DNA of 64,000 nucleotides, taken from positions 2,508,992-2,572,991 of the forward strand of contig CM055816.1 in NCBI GenBank assembly GCA_029582265.1. Reading direction: 5' to 3'. How positions within the stretch are numbered: the first letter of the stretch is position 1; each line of letters opens with the position of its first letter. The DNA is from Zoroaster sp. YZ-2022 (lineage: Eukaryota; Echinodermata; Asteroidea; Forcipulatida; Zoroasteridae). Below, in pieces: positions 1-12,742 of the stretch. Under the pieces are notes generated by a model that did no database searches, was not told the origin of the DNA, and saw only the letters and a program-made list of their open reading frames with translations. The position numbers and the translations under genes are program-made.

Positions 1-2279
1 GACATTTGACAAGTATGATTTTGGTGATTTTTGGAACACTTTTTGCCTGTTTTGACATAGTGGCTTAATGTACGATTGCCAGTGGCGTTAATCCGTGTCG
101 AAAAGTGGGGGATATTTAAATTTATTTGCATAATTTACAACAAAGTATTGGATCTCGAACGTTGATCAACGGAGGGGATGATAAAACAAATCGACAGGGC
201 CATGGGGCCAGTTGAACTCCCTGAACCCCCCCCCCCCCCGTGGTTACGTGCACAACCACTCAGAATCCCACGGCTATCATAAAGATGACACCCAAACGGA
301 CAAATAAACAAACAGACAATTAATATTTAAACAAACCAAATTCCCCCTTTTTGCACGAATTATTCGATTATCATTTTTTTTTAGCGCTTGAAAAATTCGA
401 GGGGATGATCCTATGGACCATCCCCCTGGGCCAAAAATTGGGGATATATATCCCCACCCCACCCCCCGGGATTTACGCCTGTGACGATTGACACCTAAAG
501 CATAAAAGCTGTAGGTAAGGTCATCTTAGACAACTGTGAGAATCAATTTTTTTTTTTGAAATCCAATATGGGGGAGAGACATGGCGGACCCAAACCATAA
601 CCGCTGGCGCGGCTGTAGCCATGTCCCTAATCGTGCTCGTCAGTGAACCTACGGCACATGTTAAATGTTTCCTGGTGGTTTCTAGTAATAAAAAGAAGAC
701 ATTATGACATGATTCAGACTCGTAAAGTCGTAGGGTTTTACCTTCCATATAATTTCCTCCTCTTGATGTAAAGAACTTGAGCTTGTTTCGTCTGCAAGAT
801 TTCTATATTTAAATATTTTCATTGCGCGGACGTAAAGTTTGTGATCATTCCGGGCGGAGCTAAATTTTCTCATACACGATTTTGGAGGCAAAACCAAATC
901 CCAATATTATCCAATCGGTGTTTGCTAAAACAGTGTCGCATAATCTTTGTAAATTAAAACCCGATCCTGGGCCATTGTGTACAAACTGGAAAGGAGTTGA
1001 TTATAATGCGGGCGTGTTTAAATTTTAAAAAACATTTACGAGTAACCTCAACGACAGTCAACGACCTCAACAAGAGAAACGGACAACAGAAAATGAAAAT
1101 AAAATTAAGTAAAGCTGCTCCCTGATCAGGGTGCACCATGGCAGGGGGGGGGATGTCTAAAAATGCTTGTTATATATACTGGTGGCCCTTCAAGCTTACA
1201 TGCACATGCATACGCAACGCCGTAAAATATAATAGTGAGTGGAATAAATGGAAAACTTTTGGAGGGAGCTTGAGTCTCCTGAGTCCCCATCCCTTGTACC
1301 ACGGCCCTACTCCTTGCCGAACTCCTCTGTAGACAAGACTTGGGCTCAGATTTTGCTCTCTTCCGGCCCTTCTTTAAAAAAATAAAATAAAACATCAGCG
1401 GGCCCTGGGGGCTGACCCCCCCGAGCTTCCCCTGCCCTTGGGTGCGCCACTGACTAATACAATAAACCACCTAATATTTCTAACCAGGTATGTTATATAA
1501 ATTTTGTCATATTTGGTGCGTCAATTCTCAACCCTGCACAACAATAAAGACAACGTTAAGCCTCAGAGTGCATCACATACCGTTATGGCTTTGCGCTGTC
1601 CTCTCGTTAGCCTTTAGTCAAAGCGCACGCGGCAACCTCACATTGCTATTTTTTAAATAATGGCGTAACTGTCGCTCTTCCGTCATAAGAATGACGTAAT
1701 TGTCGCTGTCCTGTCATTATTCTAAGAAATAGCAGACTGTGAAGGGAAGAGGCATTCGGACTAGCGACAACCCTGAACACAACAACGACCGAAAAAAGAC
1801 CACGCACGCGATCGCGTGTGGCGTCCACACTTGTGTGTGGTCTTTTTTCCCTGTGTTGCTGCGTGGACCTTAACTAAATGCTATATAATTTGTGGTTTCG
1901 TCTGATTTCATTCATCTAATGTACACATAGACTTTACACTTAATGGGAGATTCAATTTAAAATAATGATCGCAACTCCTCGAAAGTAATTTTTAAATGTA
2001 TTTCCTGTAATTTATACACCGATGACCAACATTCCAGAAACAATCCCATACTTTTGTACAAATAAATATTACTAAAATAAAATCGTAAGATAAAAATATA
2101 TAGACCTATTATCGTTATTGTTTATGTTAAAACGTTTTGATCAATCTCCTAATTTCAAACCTTAATGTTTGATATTAAACGTATATTATGCTCATATTAG
2201 ACTGTTAATTCAATATTCATTCTGGTCGTTATTTTCTACACCATCAATTTTGTGGTTTAGAAAACCGAGAAATCATTTT
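1..2279. other. Intergenic, no gene recognised
   Basis: No open reading frame here resembles a known protein and I see no convincing splice structure. It contains a 14-base C run at 226-239, a G-rich and C-rich patch around 1140-1450 of the kind found in old dispersed repeats, and a hairpin at 1791-1850 in which gaaaaaagaccac faces gtggtcttttttc. The remainder is AT-rich sequence. Confidence 0.5.
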
Positions 2280-2590
2280 CCATTTATTTCCCAAAGAGTA
2301 CAAAATAGACTCAATTAAATTACATTTTATAAGCTTCTTGGATACAAAATTTCCTAAGGTCCTTGCCTGGCGGATCCCAATCCAGCAGGAACATGAAAAT
2401 ATATATAAATAATTACCCCCGTGCATCGTTATGTTTATAATGTATTGGAGGCATATCTGTATGCATCATTATTCTATTTTTTGAATTATTATGATCGTTT
2501 TGAACACAATAGGCCTATAACTGACATATACCGCTGTCAAACCCATTGGCTGTTCTCATTACTAACTGTATAGTTGATCAATTATTGCTG
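2280..2590. repeat. Dispersed repeat, copy 1 (unoccupied target)
   Basis: This stretch is closely matched by 8085-8106 joined to 8583-8835: both share the block from 'ttttataagctt' through 'cttgcctggcgga' to 'gtatagttgatca'. Here the sequence runs uninterrupted through 'agcttcttggatac'. In the second copy a 476-bp foldback element sits exactly at that point. It therefore acts as an empty-site reference. The repeat encodes nothing I recognise. Confidence 0.75.
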
Positions 2591-2733
2591 CTGTCTGTTG
2601 AACGGTATTTCTAAGAAAGATATATCTCGTCTCCAAAGACTTTAAAACAGATGTGCCATGCTTGTCTTTCAGAAACATAAACACACCTACACCGCTCATC
2701 TGATCAAACAATTACGCCCAATGTATTCAGTTC

Positions 2734-2996
2734 AGCACATTGGTTCACACTTACAAATCACTGAAACACTCTGCACCAGGTTATCTCTCTTCTCTGCTCA
2801 TAACCAAGTACTATTCATACTCCCTTTGTTCTTCTGATGGTGAAACCCTTGTTGTGCACAAATCACGAAAACAGGCTGGTGACAAGGCCTTTACCATTGC
2901 TGCCCCCGTTTATGGAATAGCCTACCCATCCCTATCAGAAATTCGAACAATGTATGAGATTTTAGACAGATTCCTAACTGTCTCATTTGCATAGCC
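2734..2996 (+). pseudogene. LINE ORF2 C-terminal fragment
   Basis: An 84-residue open stretch matches the tail of a CR1/Jockey-type LINE polyprotein, downstream of the reverse transcriptase. It shows the 'APGYLSSLL' segment, a basic 'VVHKSRKQAGDKAF' segment and 'TIAAPVYG', which correspond to the conserved tail 'P.YL..L', 'P.R....G.RAF..AAP..WN'. The usual Trp-Asn is lost. No endonuclease or reverse transcriptase lies upstream, so this is a 5'-truncated, decayed copy. The assignment rests on motif spacing only. Confidence 0.6.
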
Positions 2997-5900
2997 AGAC
3001 AGGAGATTACAGGCAGGAGATTACAGGCAAAAGAAAGCAAAATAAAGAGGGAAATAAAGGAAAGAAAGTTAAACTTCGGGAACGGAAGATTGAGGTGGAA
3101 ATATTGCAAAGTGGAACAAATCAGTTATTGTTTCGTACCAGTTGATTTTGTTTTTACATTAGAATAAAAATCATGAAATTGGATAGCGATACAAAGGAAG
3201 AAGTTTCGAAAAAAGATAGACCTTAGTGACTTTCAAAACTTACATCTGAAGAAATCATCGGAAAACTTACTGAAATTTGCCAAGGTCAGGTTTGAATACT
3301 ACTAAGATGAAATTGATTGCCCATAAACGAAAGCGATAATAAATTTCCACAAAATCCTTTGCGCATGGATAACTGTTAATTTGATTGCATCAATCGCAAA
3401 AGATGCCAAACATCAAATTTCAGGATGATACATAATTATACTATCTCACTGACAAAATACGATGACTCGAACAGGTATACAGCCCACTCTTTATTGCTGT
3501 TATTGTTTCATCAGTTTTATTCATTCGATAACAGAGGTGGATTCAGTGTGGGAATAATACGTAATTGGCGTATACATTTACTTCCATGACGATGAAAATG
3601 GTGAATTGCACTCTTTGTACATCAATTTATCATACGTTATTTGTTTTCCTCCTTGTTTGGCAGTGTAACCCCGCCCCTTTATCGACACCCAGGATCCACC
3701 TCTGTATTACATTATCGTTTTACCCCCAGTGGAATAATAATTACCCATTGTGTATTGTTTGTTCCTCACACACATAGTCATGTTCCCTATCTACAGGCTG
3801 TAGAGATATCGTTATGATTAGAACCATCACATTGTAAGGAACCTGTCTACTGGTTCAGTTGTACACGTGCCTCATTCTGATTCTCATAGACTTGCGTACA
3901 GGAAAGCAAAGATGGCTGCGGTTTATTAAATTAAAGGTATATCACACCTATAGGATGGAAGGATTTGGTTGACAAGAGATCTTGTTGAATTTGAGAATGG
4001 TTAGTGATTAAGCCCATCATATCAGTTATTCTGACATCAGTTATTCCTTAAAATAATAACTATTTGTTGTTTTCTTGTATTATTGTGATTTGTGTAAATC
4101 AGGTTTTAAATGTAGTTTGTTATTTTGATCAATCGCTTGTGACTGGTTCTTTTGAAATTGAATGAACCTAACGACACTTTCAATTAGAACGTACTTATTT
4201 TATCAATTAGTTGGGTAAAATGACGATAGAATGTATTTTTTTGCTGATTGAATGATGACGTAAAGGAGCATTCATTTTCATATCAAATTGAATGAGTCGG
4301 GTATTAAACTGAATGTTTTTTAATTCATCTGAAAAACATATAATAAAATGGATAAAATGAACCCCCTAAACAAATAACTGTGATGCTCATGGGTCTTCAT
4401 GTAGGGTATACATTTATTTTAATATCATGATCCATCCTCTCGCTGAGTCATTTGTAATGTACTCTATATGATTAACATTCATTTCATTTAGGATTTCCAA
4501 ATATTTACTTTAATTCATTTACTTCACAATGCATTTCCAAAGAATTTGTATTGAGTAAAATTAATTATTGTGCTTACAAATGAAAAAGGGCAATAAAATT
4601 CTTCTTCAATTAATAAATTAAATGTTTATTAATTTCTTGTTGAAATACAAATTGATCTCATTATGTCATTGGAAATAGGTTTTTAGAGCCCGACGTTCAT
4701 CTGAACTTGCAATATATAATGTTGATGGCTCTTCTCAGAGTCATCAGTTTTTCCAAGAAGAGATCATTTTTGGTAATTTTTTTTGTTATGTATATGATTA
4801 CATATCATTTCAAATTGAACACCGGCGTTTTCTCAGCCTGCCAGCATGGCAAGCGTCAGTCCGGGTAATGCGAAACCCCGGAGACCTCGGTCGGCTTCGC
4901 TGAAGACGTTTACGTACACTGGCTACAGTGTGTGAAACTACCAACACTGTGTATGGATACAGGTGTGATGAATGGTTTGGAAAGCCCCTTTTAAACTTCC
5001 CCCTGTGGAAAATGTATTAAATTTGTTGATTTCGTTATTCCTTTTAATAATTTTGTTTTTCCATTAATAAAATAAATGTTAATTATTTTTTTTAAATAAA
5101 AAGTTAAAATAAAAGTTTATCTCATTTTGTAATTGGAAAGACGTTTTTCTGGAATTTTTTTTTGGGTTGATCTAGTGCTGATGGCTACCATACACTATAT
5201 GTATGATACATATAGTTAACAAGTAACTTGTCCTTTGTTTTCTCACCCTGCTAGCACGGCCAGAACCAGTCCGGACACCGGGACGGGAACCCTGGAGACC
5301 TCGCTCGAATATACTCACATGTGTATATATAGACACATACATATACGTGTAAACGAAGAAACACACACATGTCTACGAATAGCTCAGAAATATCAATTGA
5401 TTGGGCAGATATTGTAGTCCTTGCCAAAGATGATATATCTGTCTACAATTACATCGGGACAGCAAAACTGAGTCGTGTGTTAAGTTATAAAGATGTTTAT
5501 TTTTCTTTTATTGTGAACAAGGTAATACATCAAACTAGAGATGTGTCTCTTTTTGAACAGACCTCAGAGCTGCCTGTATATATTCCGTAAGGGCCCCTGC
5601 TAAAAGTATGCAAAATTATTGTGGTTTGATCTAATTTAAAAAAAATCGCATCCTCTTCTAGTGATCCCCAGATTGCTGCTTCCCAGGTTGTATTTTATTT
5701 ATTTATTTCTGATTTTGTTTATCAGGGTAACCCTTTCACATAATATGTAGTCTCCCTCATGACCCTGGGAATTAAAATGTATACTTCAAAAGATAAAATT
5801 AAAGTGATCAATAAATATTAAACATAATAAAACATATCAACAAATAAAACTAAAATAAAAGATAAAATTAACAGCTAATTCAGTTACAAACAAACCCACT

Positions 5901-6864
5901 GTGGTAAGAAATATATAAGTGAAATAAACCTTTATGAACATTGTGAAAAGGTACTTGAGTTGATAGAGATAATCAAATGTTCCTATTTATTGTAAAGTTC
6001 TTGTGCTTCATGTGTTGGTTGTATTATTTGTTAGTTGCTTATGTGTGTGTTGTATAGGTTTTTACCACATGAAATGCCTGAGTCGTATAGAATAACTCTT
6101 GGTGTATTATTCAACGTGTCCAAATCGAGATTTTTTTTTGTACGATCGTTTGGCCCTCAAGAGGATAGCGAATGGACAGGGAGGGGCGGGGATGGCTTTA
6201 CAAATAAGACTATTCGAGAGCACAGAGGTGCATGTATTTGTACCAACCTATCGCCAGTAGCATCACCCAAGCCCCTCTCCAATTCTTTTTCCAAGCAAAT
6301 TTGTTTTGCCTTTTATTTCTTAGATCAATCCATATTCAGATTTTATTATGTTTACACCTGATTAATAAAACATCATATGTTTAAGCTTCATAGCATGTGC
6401 CCATTTGTTTCTGATTTTAGATTTTCCATTTACATTATTGTAGTTCAGGTATAGAATAAAATAAGGATAGTTCGGTTGAGGTTCCTCAAGTGTCTCTACT
6501 ATGCCAGTTATTTTGGGACAAGATAGTACTGGTCTAAATTCACAAATGAAGTATCGTTCAAGTGTCAAAATATTTAGCACCTCAAGTGCCTCAAATGCTC
6601 TTATTATGCACCCCATTTTTGTCGTGACAAAATAGTGATGAATGAAGTGCAAATAATGTTTACAGTGTATAAGAAAGAGCTAAACATAACAATGTAGTCA
6701 GTACTTGAATAACACTTAGAATATAGAATACACAAAATAAAATATATATTATTTTGTATCGTAATATGGGGCGTGATCACTGGCTACACGGCATTCTGTG
6801 GTTACATGACTTCTGACGAGAGCCCCAAACAAAGATATTGATCTATAGGGAGGTCGCCAACACA
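2997..6864. other. Intergenic, AT-rich, no gene recognised
   Basis: No coding region is supported. Two related GC-richer patches (about 4820-4920 and 5236-5310) share 'ttttctca.cctgc.agca', 'cagtccgg' and 'ggagacctcg', each followed or preceded by AT-rich sequence, so they look like two copies of one old repeat. The ORFs here are short and do not resemble proteins. Confidence 0.45.
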
Positions 6865-6935
6865 TGGCTAGATGGCTCAGTTGGTAGAGAACCAGCACAT
6901 TAACCCAGAGGTCGCAGGTTCAAATCCAGCTATAT
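6865..6935 (+). repeat. tRNA-derived SINE-like head or tRNA pseudogene
   Basis: An A-box-like TGGCTCAGTTGG (6873-6884) and a B-box-like GGTTCAAATCC (6917-6927) are 32 bases apart, the layout of an RNA polymerase III internal promoter in a tRNA. The anticodon arm does not fold well ('ccagcacattaacccagagg') and the 3' acceptor strand degenerates into AT-rich sequence. I therefore read it as a tRNA-derived SINE head or pseudogene and not a working tRNA. Confidence 0.5.
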
Positions 6936-8084
6936 TAAATTATTCTTTGTTAAATCCAGACATTATTATTTGTAACATTATTATGTAATTCAAATGATTA
7001 CTTCCACTGGAAGACGTACATTTTTAGTCTGATTAAAACATTTACGAATGTCTTAGAGGTTTTTGATGGCTGTTGAATGTTGACTCATTGGAACAGTTGT
7101 AGCAAACTAGAAAATTAAACAAAAGCGAGGTTTGTCAATTTATCAAGTATTTTTTATGAGAAAATGTCTTGAAATGTAAATAACTCAAGTATACAGTGTG
7201 CCATTTACAGGCTACAGTTGAATATTCTACTTGTGCTGATCAGTTCACACCTCAACTGGCTGCAGTGACCAATAAATGATGCGGAAAGCTGGAAACAGAA
7301 CTACGCGCAGTGTGTTAGTTATGCTTATTGACTTTACTGTCAGTAACTCTACGTGACAAAAGACTGCTGTAACTGCTGTAAGAATATCAAGGTTCTTTAG
7401 TATTACAAGTCAACAAGTGAGATGGAGAAAAATGTTGATTTACAAACCACGTCTTGCCTGCCTTTTCATTCCTCGATTAGGCCAAACAGAAATAAGTTGT
7501 ATTGTCAGAGACCAAAACACTTGCATGTGTTAACTTCAATAAAGTTTAGCTACAACAACAAAACTGAAACCTCTTGTCTAACCATAATAAAACTTTATTG
7601 TACATCAAATTGAAGGTACAACTGAGAGTTACAAAGTATTTGCTCATTACTGTCACGGACAGGGGTAGGGTGGTGTGACCCTGTGTAATGGTAGTAAGCC
7701 AACCTGTTGGATGACCTCTTACAGGAAATGATTAATTAATACAAACTAATAGGGCTACAATTTCCTTGATTAACAAATACACTGATCGAAATGGTTTATT
7801 AAAGGAATAATATTGATCCTCAACAATAATTACAGAGACAATATGAGATTTCGGTTTCACTTCGTAAAAATATATAATAATTCCAAGTGGTTCGGAGATA
7901 TTCCAGTCTATAGGCCTAGAGCAAATCCAGTCAATAAATCTTAAGTCTATATATTACATGAAAAATAAAGTATAGATATCGATGTCAGAAATATCACATC
8001 TGGAATATAACTTCGGAAATATGTATTGAATATCAATATGGAATCTGAAATATCGAATGGTAAATCCTATGTCATCATACAATT
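6936..8084. other. Intergenic, no gene recognised
   Basis: AT-rich sequence with no supported gene. A run of similar short phrases around 7850-8060 (aaatat, atatcg, aatatcac) gives low complexity but no clear repeat unit. Confidence 0.4.
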
Positions 8085-8835
8085 TTTAATTTTATAAGCT
8101 TCCTGGCACCCGATACTCCAAATATGTGTCAGTAGATAACGTCTCAAAAGGATAAATTTCATCTTGCTATTATCAAGCACAGATTATAATCTGGTAGTCT
8201 GGATTACAATTGGTGTCGTTTTAAGTGAGTGGCACATGCATATCGCGTAGCATGCAGCAATGGCACGCTTAATTCACACGGTAGTCGATCGTTTCATGAA
8301 TAATCAAATTGTTTCTGTATACATCGTGTAACAGTCGTAGCAACGTTCTAATTAGGCTATAACTATTTTATGTTCTTCTTTAAATTAAATGTTAACGACG
8401 AAAATATTTAACGATTGCGATTATGCGATTATGCATGTGACACCCAGATTATAACGACTGACTGACTTAACGACACCAATTGTAATCCAGACTACCAGAT
8501 TATAATCTGTGCTTATTAATATCAAGATGAAATTGATCCTTTTGAGACGTTATCTACTGACACAAATTTGGAGTATCGGGTGTTCCTGGATACAACATTC
8601 CCTGGGGTCCTTGCCTGGCGGACCCCAATTCAGCAGGACCATGAAAAATAATTACCCCCTTCATCGTTATGTTTGTAATGTATTGGAGGCATATCTGTAT
8701 GCATCATTATTCCATTGTATATTTTGAATTATTATGATCGTTTTGAACACAATAGGCCTCTAATTGACATCCACCGCTGTCAAACCCATAGGCTGTTCTC
8801 ATTATTAACTGTATAGTTGATCAAGTATGGCCTTG
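8085..8835. repeat. Dispersed repeat, copy 2 (occupied target)
   Basis: Second copy of the repeat at 2280-2590, split by the foldback element at 8107-8582. The left part ends 'agcttcctgg' and the right part resumes 'ttcctggatac'. Downstream similarity to copy 1 continues to about 8835 ('gtatagttgatcaa'). Confidence 0.75.
8107..8582. mobile_element. Foldback MITE with 120-bp terminal inverted repeats
   Basis: The element begins CACCCGATACTCC and ends GGAGTATCGGGTG. The inverted arms span about 8107-8226 and 8463-8582 and match almost throughout. It is flanked by the direct repeat ttcctgg (8100-8106 and 8583-8589), a 7-bp target-site duplication. The paralogous empty site near 2335 confirms the boundaries. 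The roughly 236-bp centre has no coding capacity, so the element is non-autonomous. Terminal sequence plus a 7-bp duplication does not let me name the superfamily. Confidence 0.9.
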
Positions 8836-11213
8836 TTTGTTTTTAAACTCTATGGCGACAGTGGATGAAAAACAAACAAATAGCCATTGCCTTGGGTGAT
8901 GATTCATTCATTTCATTTAAGCGTCTATGAAAAAACACTAAAACATATTTTTCAGAATCCATATTTCTGGAAAGCCAAAAGAATATGAAAAGTGTATGCT
9001 AATTTTGGACACATGAGGGCACTGTTTGTGAGATCACAAAATTAAGCAGCACAAAAGTGTAAAATAAATAAAATTCCAAACCTTACCCAATAAATCATTG
9101 ACCTCAACCTTTACTGATCTCTGGAAAACAATTACTCAGTTAAAAACAAACCACAAACTATTAAGGATAACAGTCTTGTTGAAAGACTGGGCAATAATTC
9201 CATTAAAACAAATTCATGTCCAGCAAATCGTACAAGCAGTTGGGGGAAAGATATCGATCATAAAACCCCCACCACAACTTCCACTTCGCTATAGTTAAAA
9301 TTGGGGTTTCAATTTGTGCCGTGTTGGGAGGGTAAAACATATGTTCAATGGTAAGGCCCCGCCCCCTCTTTTTCTACGCGAAACTACAACCTTCGATATC
9401 GATCTGCATCCATCTTTGTCAGATATTCCATGTACACAAATACGATTAGCACGGATTCTCTATAAAATAACATCATGGTCATTCCATGCCAAATCACCGA
9501 GAGCTTGTCAGTGACCGACTCACATTTGGCAGATTTTTTTTTTCAACATAACTGTATGGGAGTAATGAACACACAACAAATGTTTGCTCCCAACTCCAAA
9601 TTGTGCAAATTGGGCCACACGGCACAAAATACACGTTCTAGATAATCGAGTTTTAAGTTGCTCACTTTTTGAAATTGTAGTTTCACCATCATTAACGGAG
9701 AATATTGCCCAATTATGTGCACTTTTTTAAAGTACAGATTTCAAACTTCTTAAACGTACAAGTTATTCAACAACAGGACGATTATTTACGGAGTAATTGA
9801 TTTATACAATTGTCACTTCGTGAAAACACTAGAAACGGCTTATTTTGCTCTCAATTGTCCCTTCGTGAAAACGAAAAGGCAGCGCGCGCCACTACAAGTC
9901 CCCCAATTGGCACTTCGTGAAACGGAAAACCGCCTCGCGTGTGAGTTTTGTCCTTACAGCGCGTGTACAAAACTATGCGGATTTATCGAAATTAAGTTTT
10001 TGCGTTTTCATGAAGAGACAATTGTGAGCTATGTATAGATCGGTAGTGGCGGGCGCTGCAATTGGGAAAGTTGCGTTTTCTCAAAGGGATTATTGTCTTA
10101 AATTATTAATTATGTAGTGATTAACCGTCCCGTTGTTGAAAAGTTGATTTGGAAAGTTTGAAATCTGTTCTTTCACATAGGGCACACATTTTACATGTAT
10201 CTTGCGTTTTGAATGTGACATGGTACGTTTAAAACATAGATATTACTTAAAGCTCGATGCTCTGTGGTCCAATTGTCCCTTCGTGAAAACGCAAATTGCT
10301 CTTGAGCACACATTTTGCCCTTGGCCAATTAGTGTAATGGGCCCTTGAAAAATATAGCCACGCCCCCTTTTTCTCCCTCCAAGTTGCTTTGGTGATTTGT
10401 TGGCATTTTCAGAGGCCTATATCTCAATATTGGGAGACGATATTTTACTGCACATTGTTACACAGGGTGAATAGCAGCCAAACTGCTAGAATCTGCTATC
10501 AAAAGTTGTATATAACATCTCATGGTGAAGTTAGGGGTCCTTCAATACCCACAGTTGAGCCGAGGTAAGTTACCTTTTTCCATTTTTGGGCCCCTCTGGT
10601 GACCACACGAGTGGCCAGATTGATTATTTTATATGTATACAAACTAGGTACATATGTCTGAACCCCGAACAAGGATGGACCAATCATACCTTCATTGGAG
10701 GTTTGGCTGAGGTCTGAAGATAGGTTCGGAGACAAAAATGTCAAAATGCACCTTGTAATGGATGGTTGGCCAGGTGGGCCACTATCCATGTAACTTTTAC
10801 ATCTTCAAATATTATATCCTATCCAATTTTTGGTATATTTTGGTATATTTTCTCCTTCATCGTCAGACAATATTTTCAAATAATGTGTATTTTGCCTAAT
10901 ATACGGTATACAATGTACACTGTATAGTGTGCTGTATGGATGTACAAGTATGCATGCCCCAAACACTAATGATTTGTTTAAGTATGTACACCATCAAATC
11001 ATCTTAATCAATGTATCCAAAAAGGGGCCCATGGCCCCCCTCAAACTTTTTTGAAAAAGGAGAAGGAGGGGGAACCGTGGACCCGTTACCCACCCCAAAC
11101 CCCTTATTATGATTTGTTAAAGTATGTATACCATCATATCATTTCAAAAAAATTGTAATTGAAACTTTCATATCTAAAATATTATACCCTATCTATATTT
11201 GTACAAAATTCAG
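8836..11213. other. Intergenic, with clustered 22-bp motif
   Basis: No gene is supported. Between about 9795 and 10300 variants of caattgtcccttcgtgaaaac recur: about 9808, 9854, 9903 and 10270 in the + direction and about 10000 and 10060 inverted. The sequence between them is GC-richer than its surroundings. The rest is AT-rich, with a short 'tttttggtatattttggtatatttt' repeat near 10830. Confidence 0.45.
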
Positions 11214-11348
11214 AGTGCGGCATTCTCCTGAGGACGATCAGAGCATACTGATCGAAACGTCGAGTTGTAACCTCCAGTTCTTTTCAGAACTAATTACTAC
11301 TCAATTGAGAATTCCACATGGTGTCACCGCAATTAGTCTTACTTATCC
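11214..11348 (+). repeat. Dispersed repeat family B, copy 1
   Basis: This 135-bp unit starts 'agtgcggcattctcctgagg', contains a perfect hairpin GATCAG-agcata-CTGATC followed by gaaac, then 'cagttcttttcagaactaat', and ends 'accgcaattagtcttactta'. Related copies lie at 12951-13037 and 13518-13604 (inverted) and at 35833-35962 and 43541-43613. Retroelement 3' regions can carry similar hairpin-plus-GAAAC motifs, but the family is not established here. Confidence 0.7.
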
Positions 11349-11819
11349 TCTTCACCATGCAAAGCTACAAGTTTTACCTATGGTCAATATACATTCTTGG
11401 ATCTACAGTTGGTTTTATCTAGCTAGGGAATTACTGTCGGCAACCAACTCGCAAAAACATATAATATTCTGCATGATACATTAAGATATATCCAATGGAA
11501 AGTAATTTTCTCAAGAGTTTGCTCATTTTCTAGAAGCTTCTCTGTAAATATCAACGAGATAATACACGTGTACGATTATCAGTACCTAAACCTGCCTTTG
11601 TCTTCTCAATAAGATACAGGGCCTACATCATCCACACGCATAAACACAATAACTTCCGTTTCATCTCATCCTCTCATCGCATCCGTAATTTTAATGATTT
11701 GTATAGTATTACAAAAATATAGGTAAGCTTTCTTTTGTGTTTGATCGTGTCAGTCGGCACCGCGAACCAAAATCCCGTTTAAAAATGCCGTTTAAAGATC
11801 AAAAGCTAAAATTATCGTT
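11349..11819. other. Intergenic, no gene recognised
   Basis: AT-rich sequence between a family B repeat and the tail of a minus-strand LINE fragment. I see no gene or structured repeat. Confidence 0.4.
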
Positions 11820-12465
11820 ATCAATTTATTTAATTTATTTATTTATTCGACTTGACACTGGCATAAAAATACAAAACAAAAATCTTATAAATAATTAACC
11901 TTAACAAAAAAATCATATATAAAACATGTATGGAAGCCAGTGACCGGAGGAGGCCAACAGGTGTACAAACACCTCTAATAACAGCCAATCTCTGGCATTG
12001 GAAACTAGAAAGAAAAAACCTAACATATAAGATATGTATCAACAAGAATGACATACTTTTATGAGGGTTACACTGTATGATGGAAAAAATTAAATTGGGC
12101 GACATTTAGCACAGCGGCAACATGAAACCCAGGTGCCGTTGTCCACTGAGAACTTAGTACAAAGTAGCTTTGCATAAAATGCATTGATACCTTGCTTGAA
12201 GGTGTAAAATGTAGAAGTATGTCTAATGCTTTGAGGCAAAGTATTCCACATGGGAACAATATGTTGAAAGTAGAATAGTTTGTGAGACTGTGTTGCACTT
12301 TTCAATAATCAGATCATCTTCAATTGACCTGGTAAGCTGGTCAGAATTTTCATTAAATCTAATGAACTTTTTAACATCAAGGTCAATGTCACCTTTTGGA
12401 CATTTATATTTAAAAATTAGATCTAAATACTCTCAAATTTGAGGAAGTTTGTGATTTAACTCCAT
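11820..12465 (-). pseudogene. LINE ORF2 C-terminal fragment with A-rich tail
   Basis: On the minus strand a decayed reading frame shows 'FYFQHIVPMWNTLPQSIR' followed by a Cys-rich end 'CCRCAKCRP', a typical LINE C-terminus (a '..R....WN.LP' helix, then a Cys-rich terminal segment). The frame breaks at least once near 12300. Downstream on the same strand, plus-strand 11823-11850 is T-rich (tttatttaatttatttattta), the position and composition of a LINE A-rich tail. It is a 5'-truncated copy. Confidence 0.55.
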
Positions 12466-12742
12466 TAAAAATGTTTCTAAAAGTATCTTTACTTTCTTTG
12501 AATCAATATATATATATTAAACAACCAACCTGTAAAAGCCCATTAACCCCTCCCCCATCAACCCCCACAATCAATTATGATTTTGTTGTTTTTTGTGTTG
12601 TTTATGATTATCACAACAACAACGCTCAATCAGCAATGAGGCGGAGCGCAAATATAGCTCACCGAAACATTCATACGCATTGTATCATTAGCATGTCACT
12701 TTCTAATTGGCTGACGAAGCCATGGGCCTACCTTTCGTTGAA

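Noticed and set aside
6865..6935. Functional tRNA gene
   Set aside because: A and B boxes are good but the anticodon stem and acceptor stem do not pair.
11225..11260. Active hammerhead ribozyme
   Set aside because: The CTGAGGA-hairpin-GAAAC order is suggestive, but perfect stem pairing consumes the G needed in the core, and later copies lose the stem. Listed only as a repeat family.
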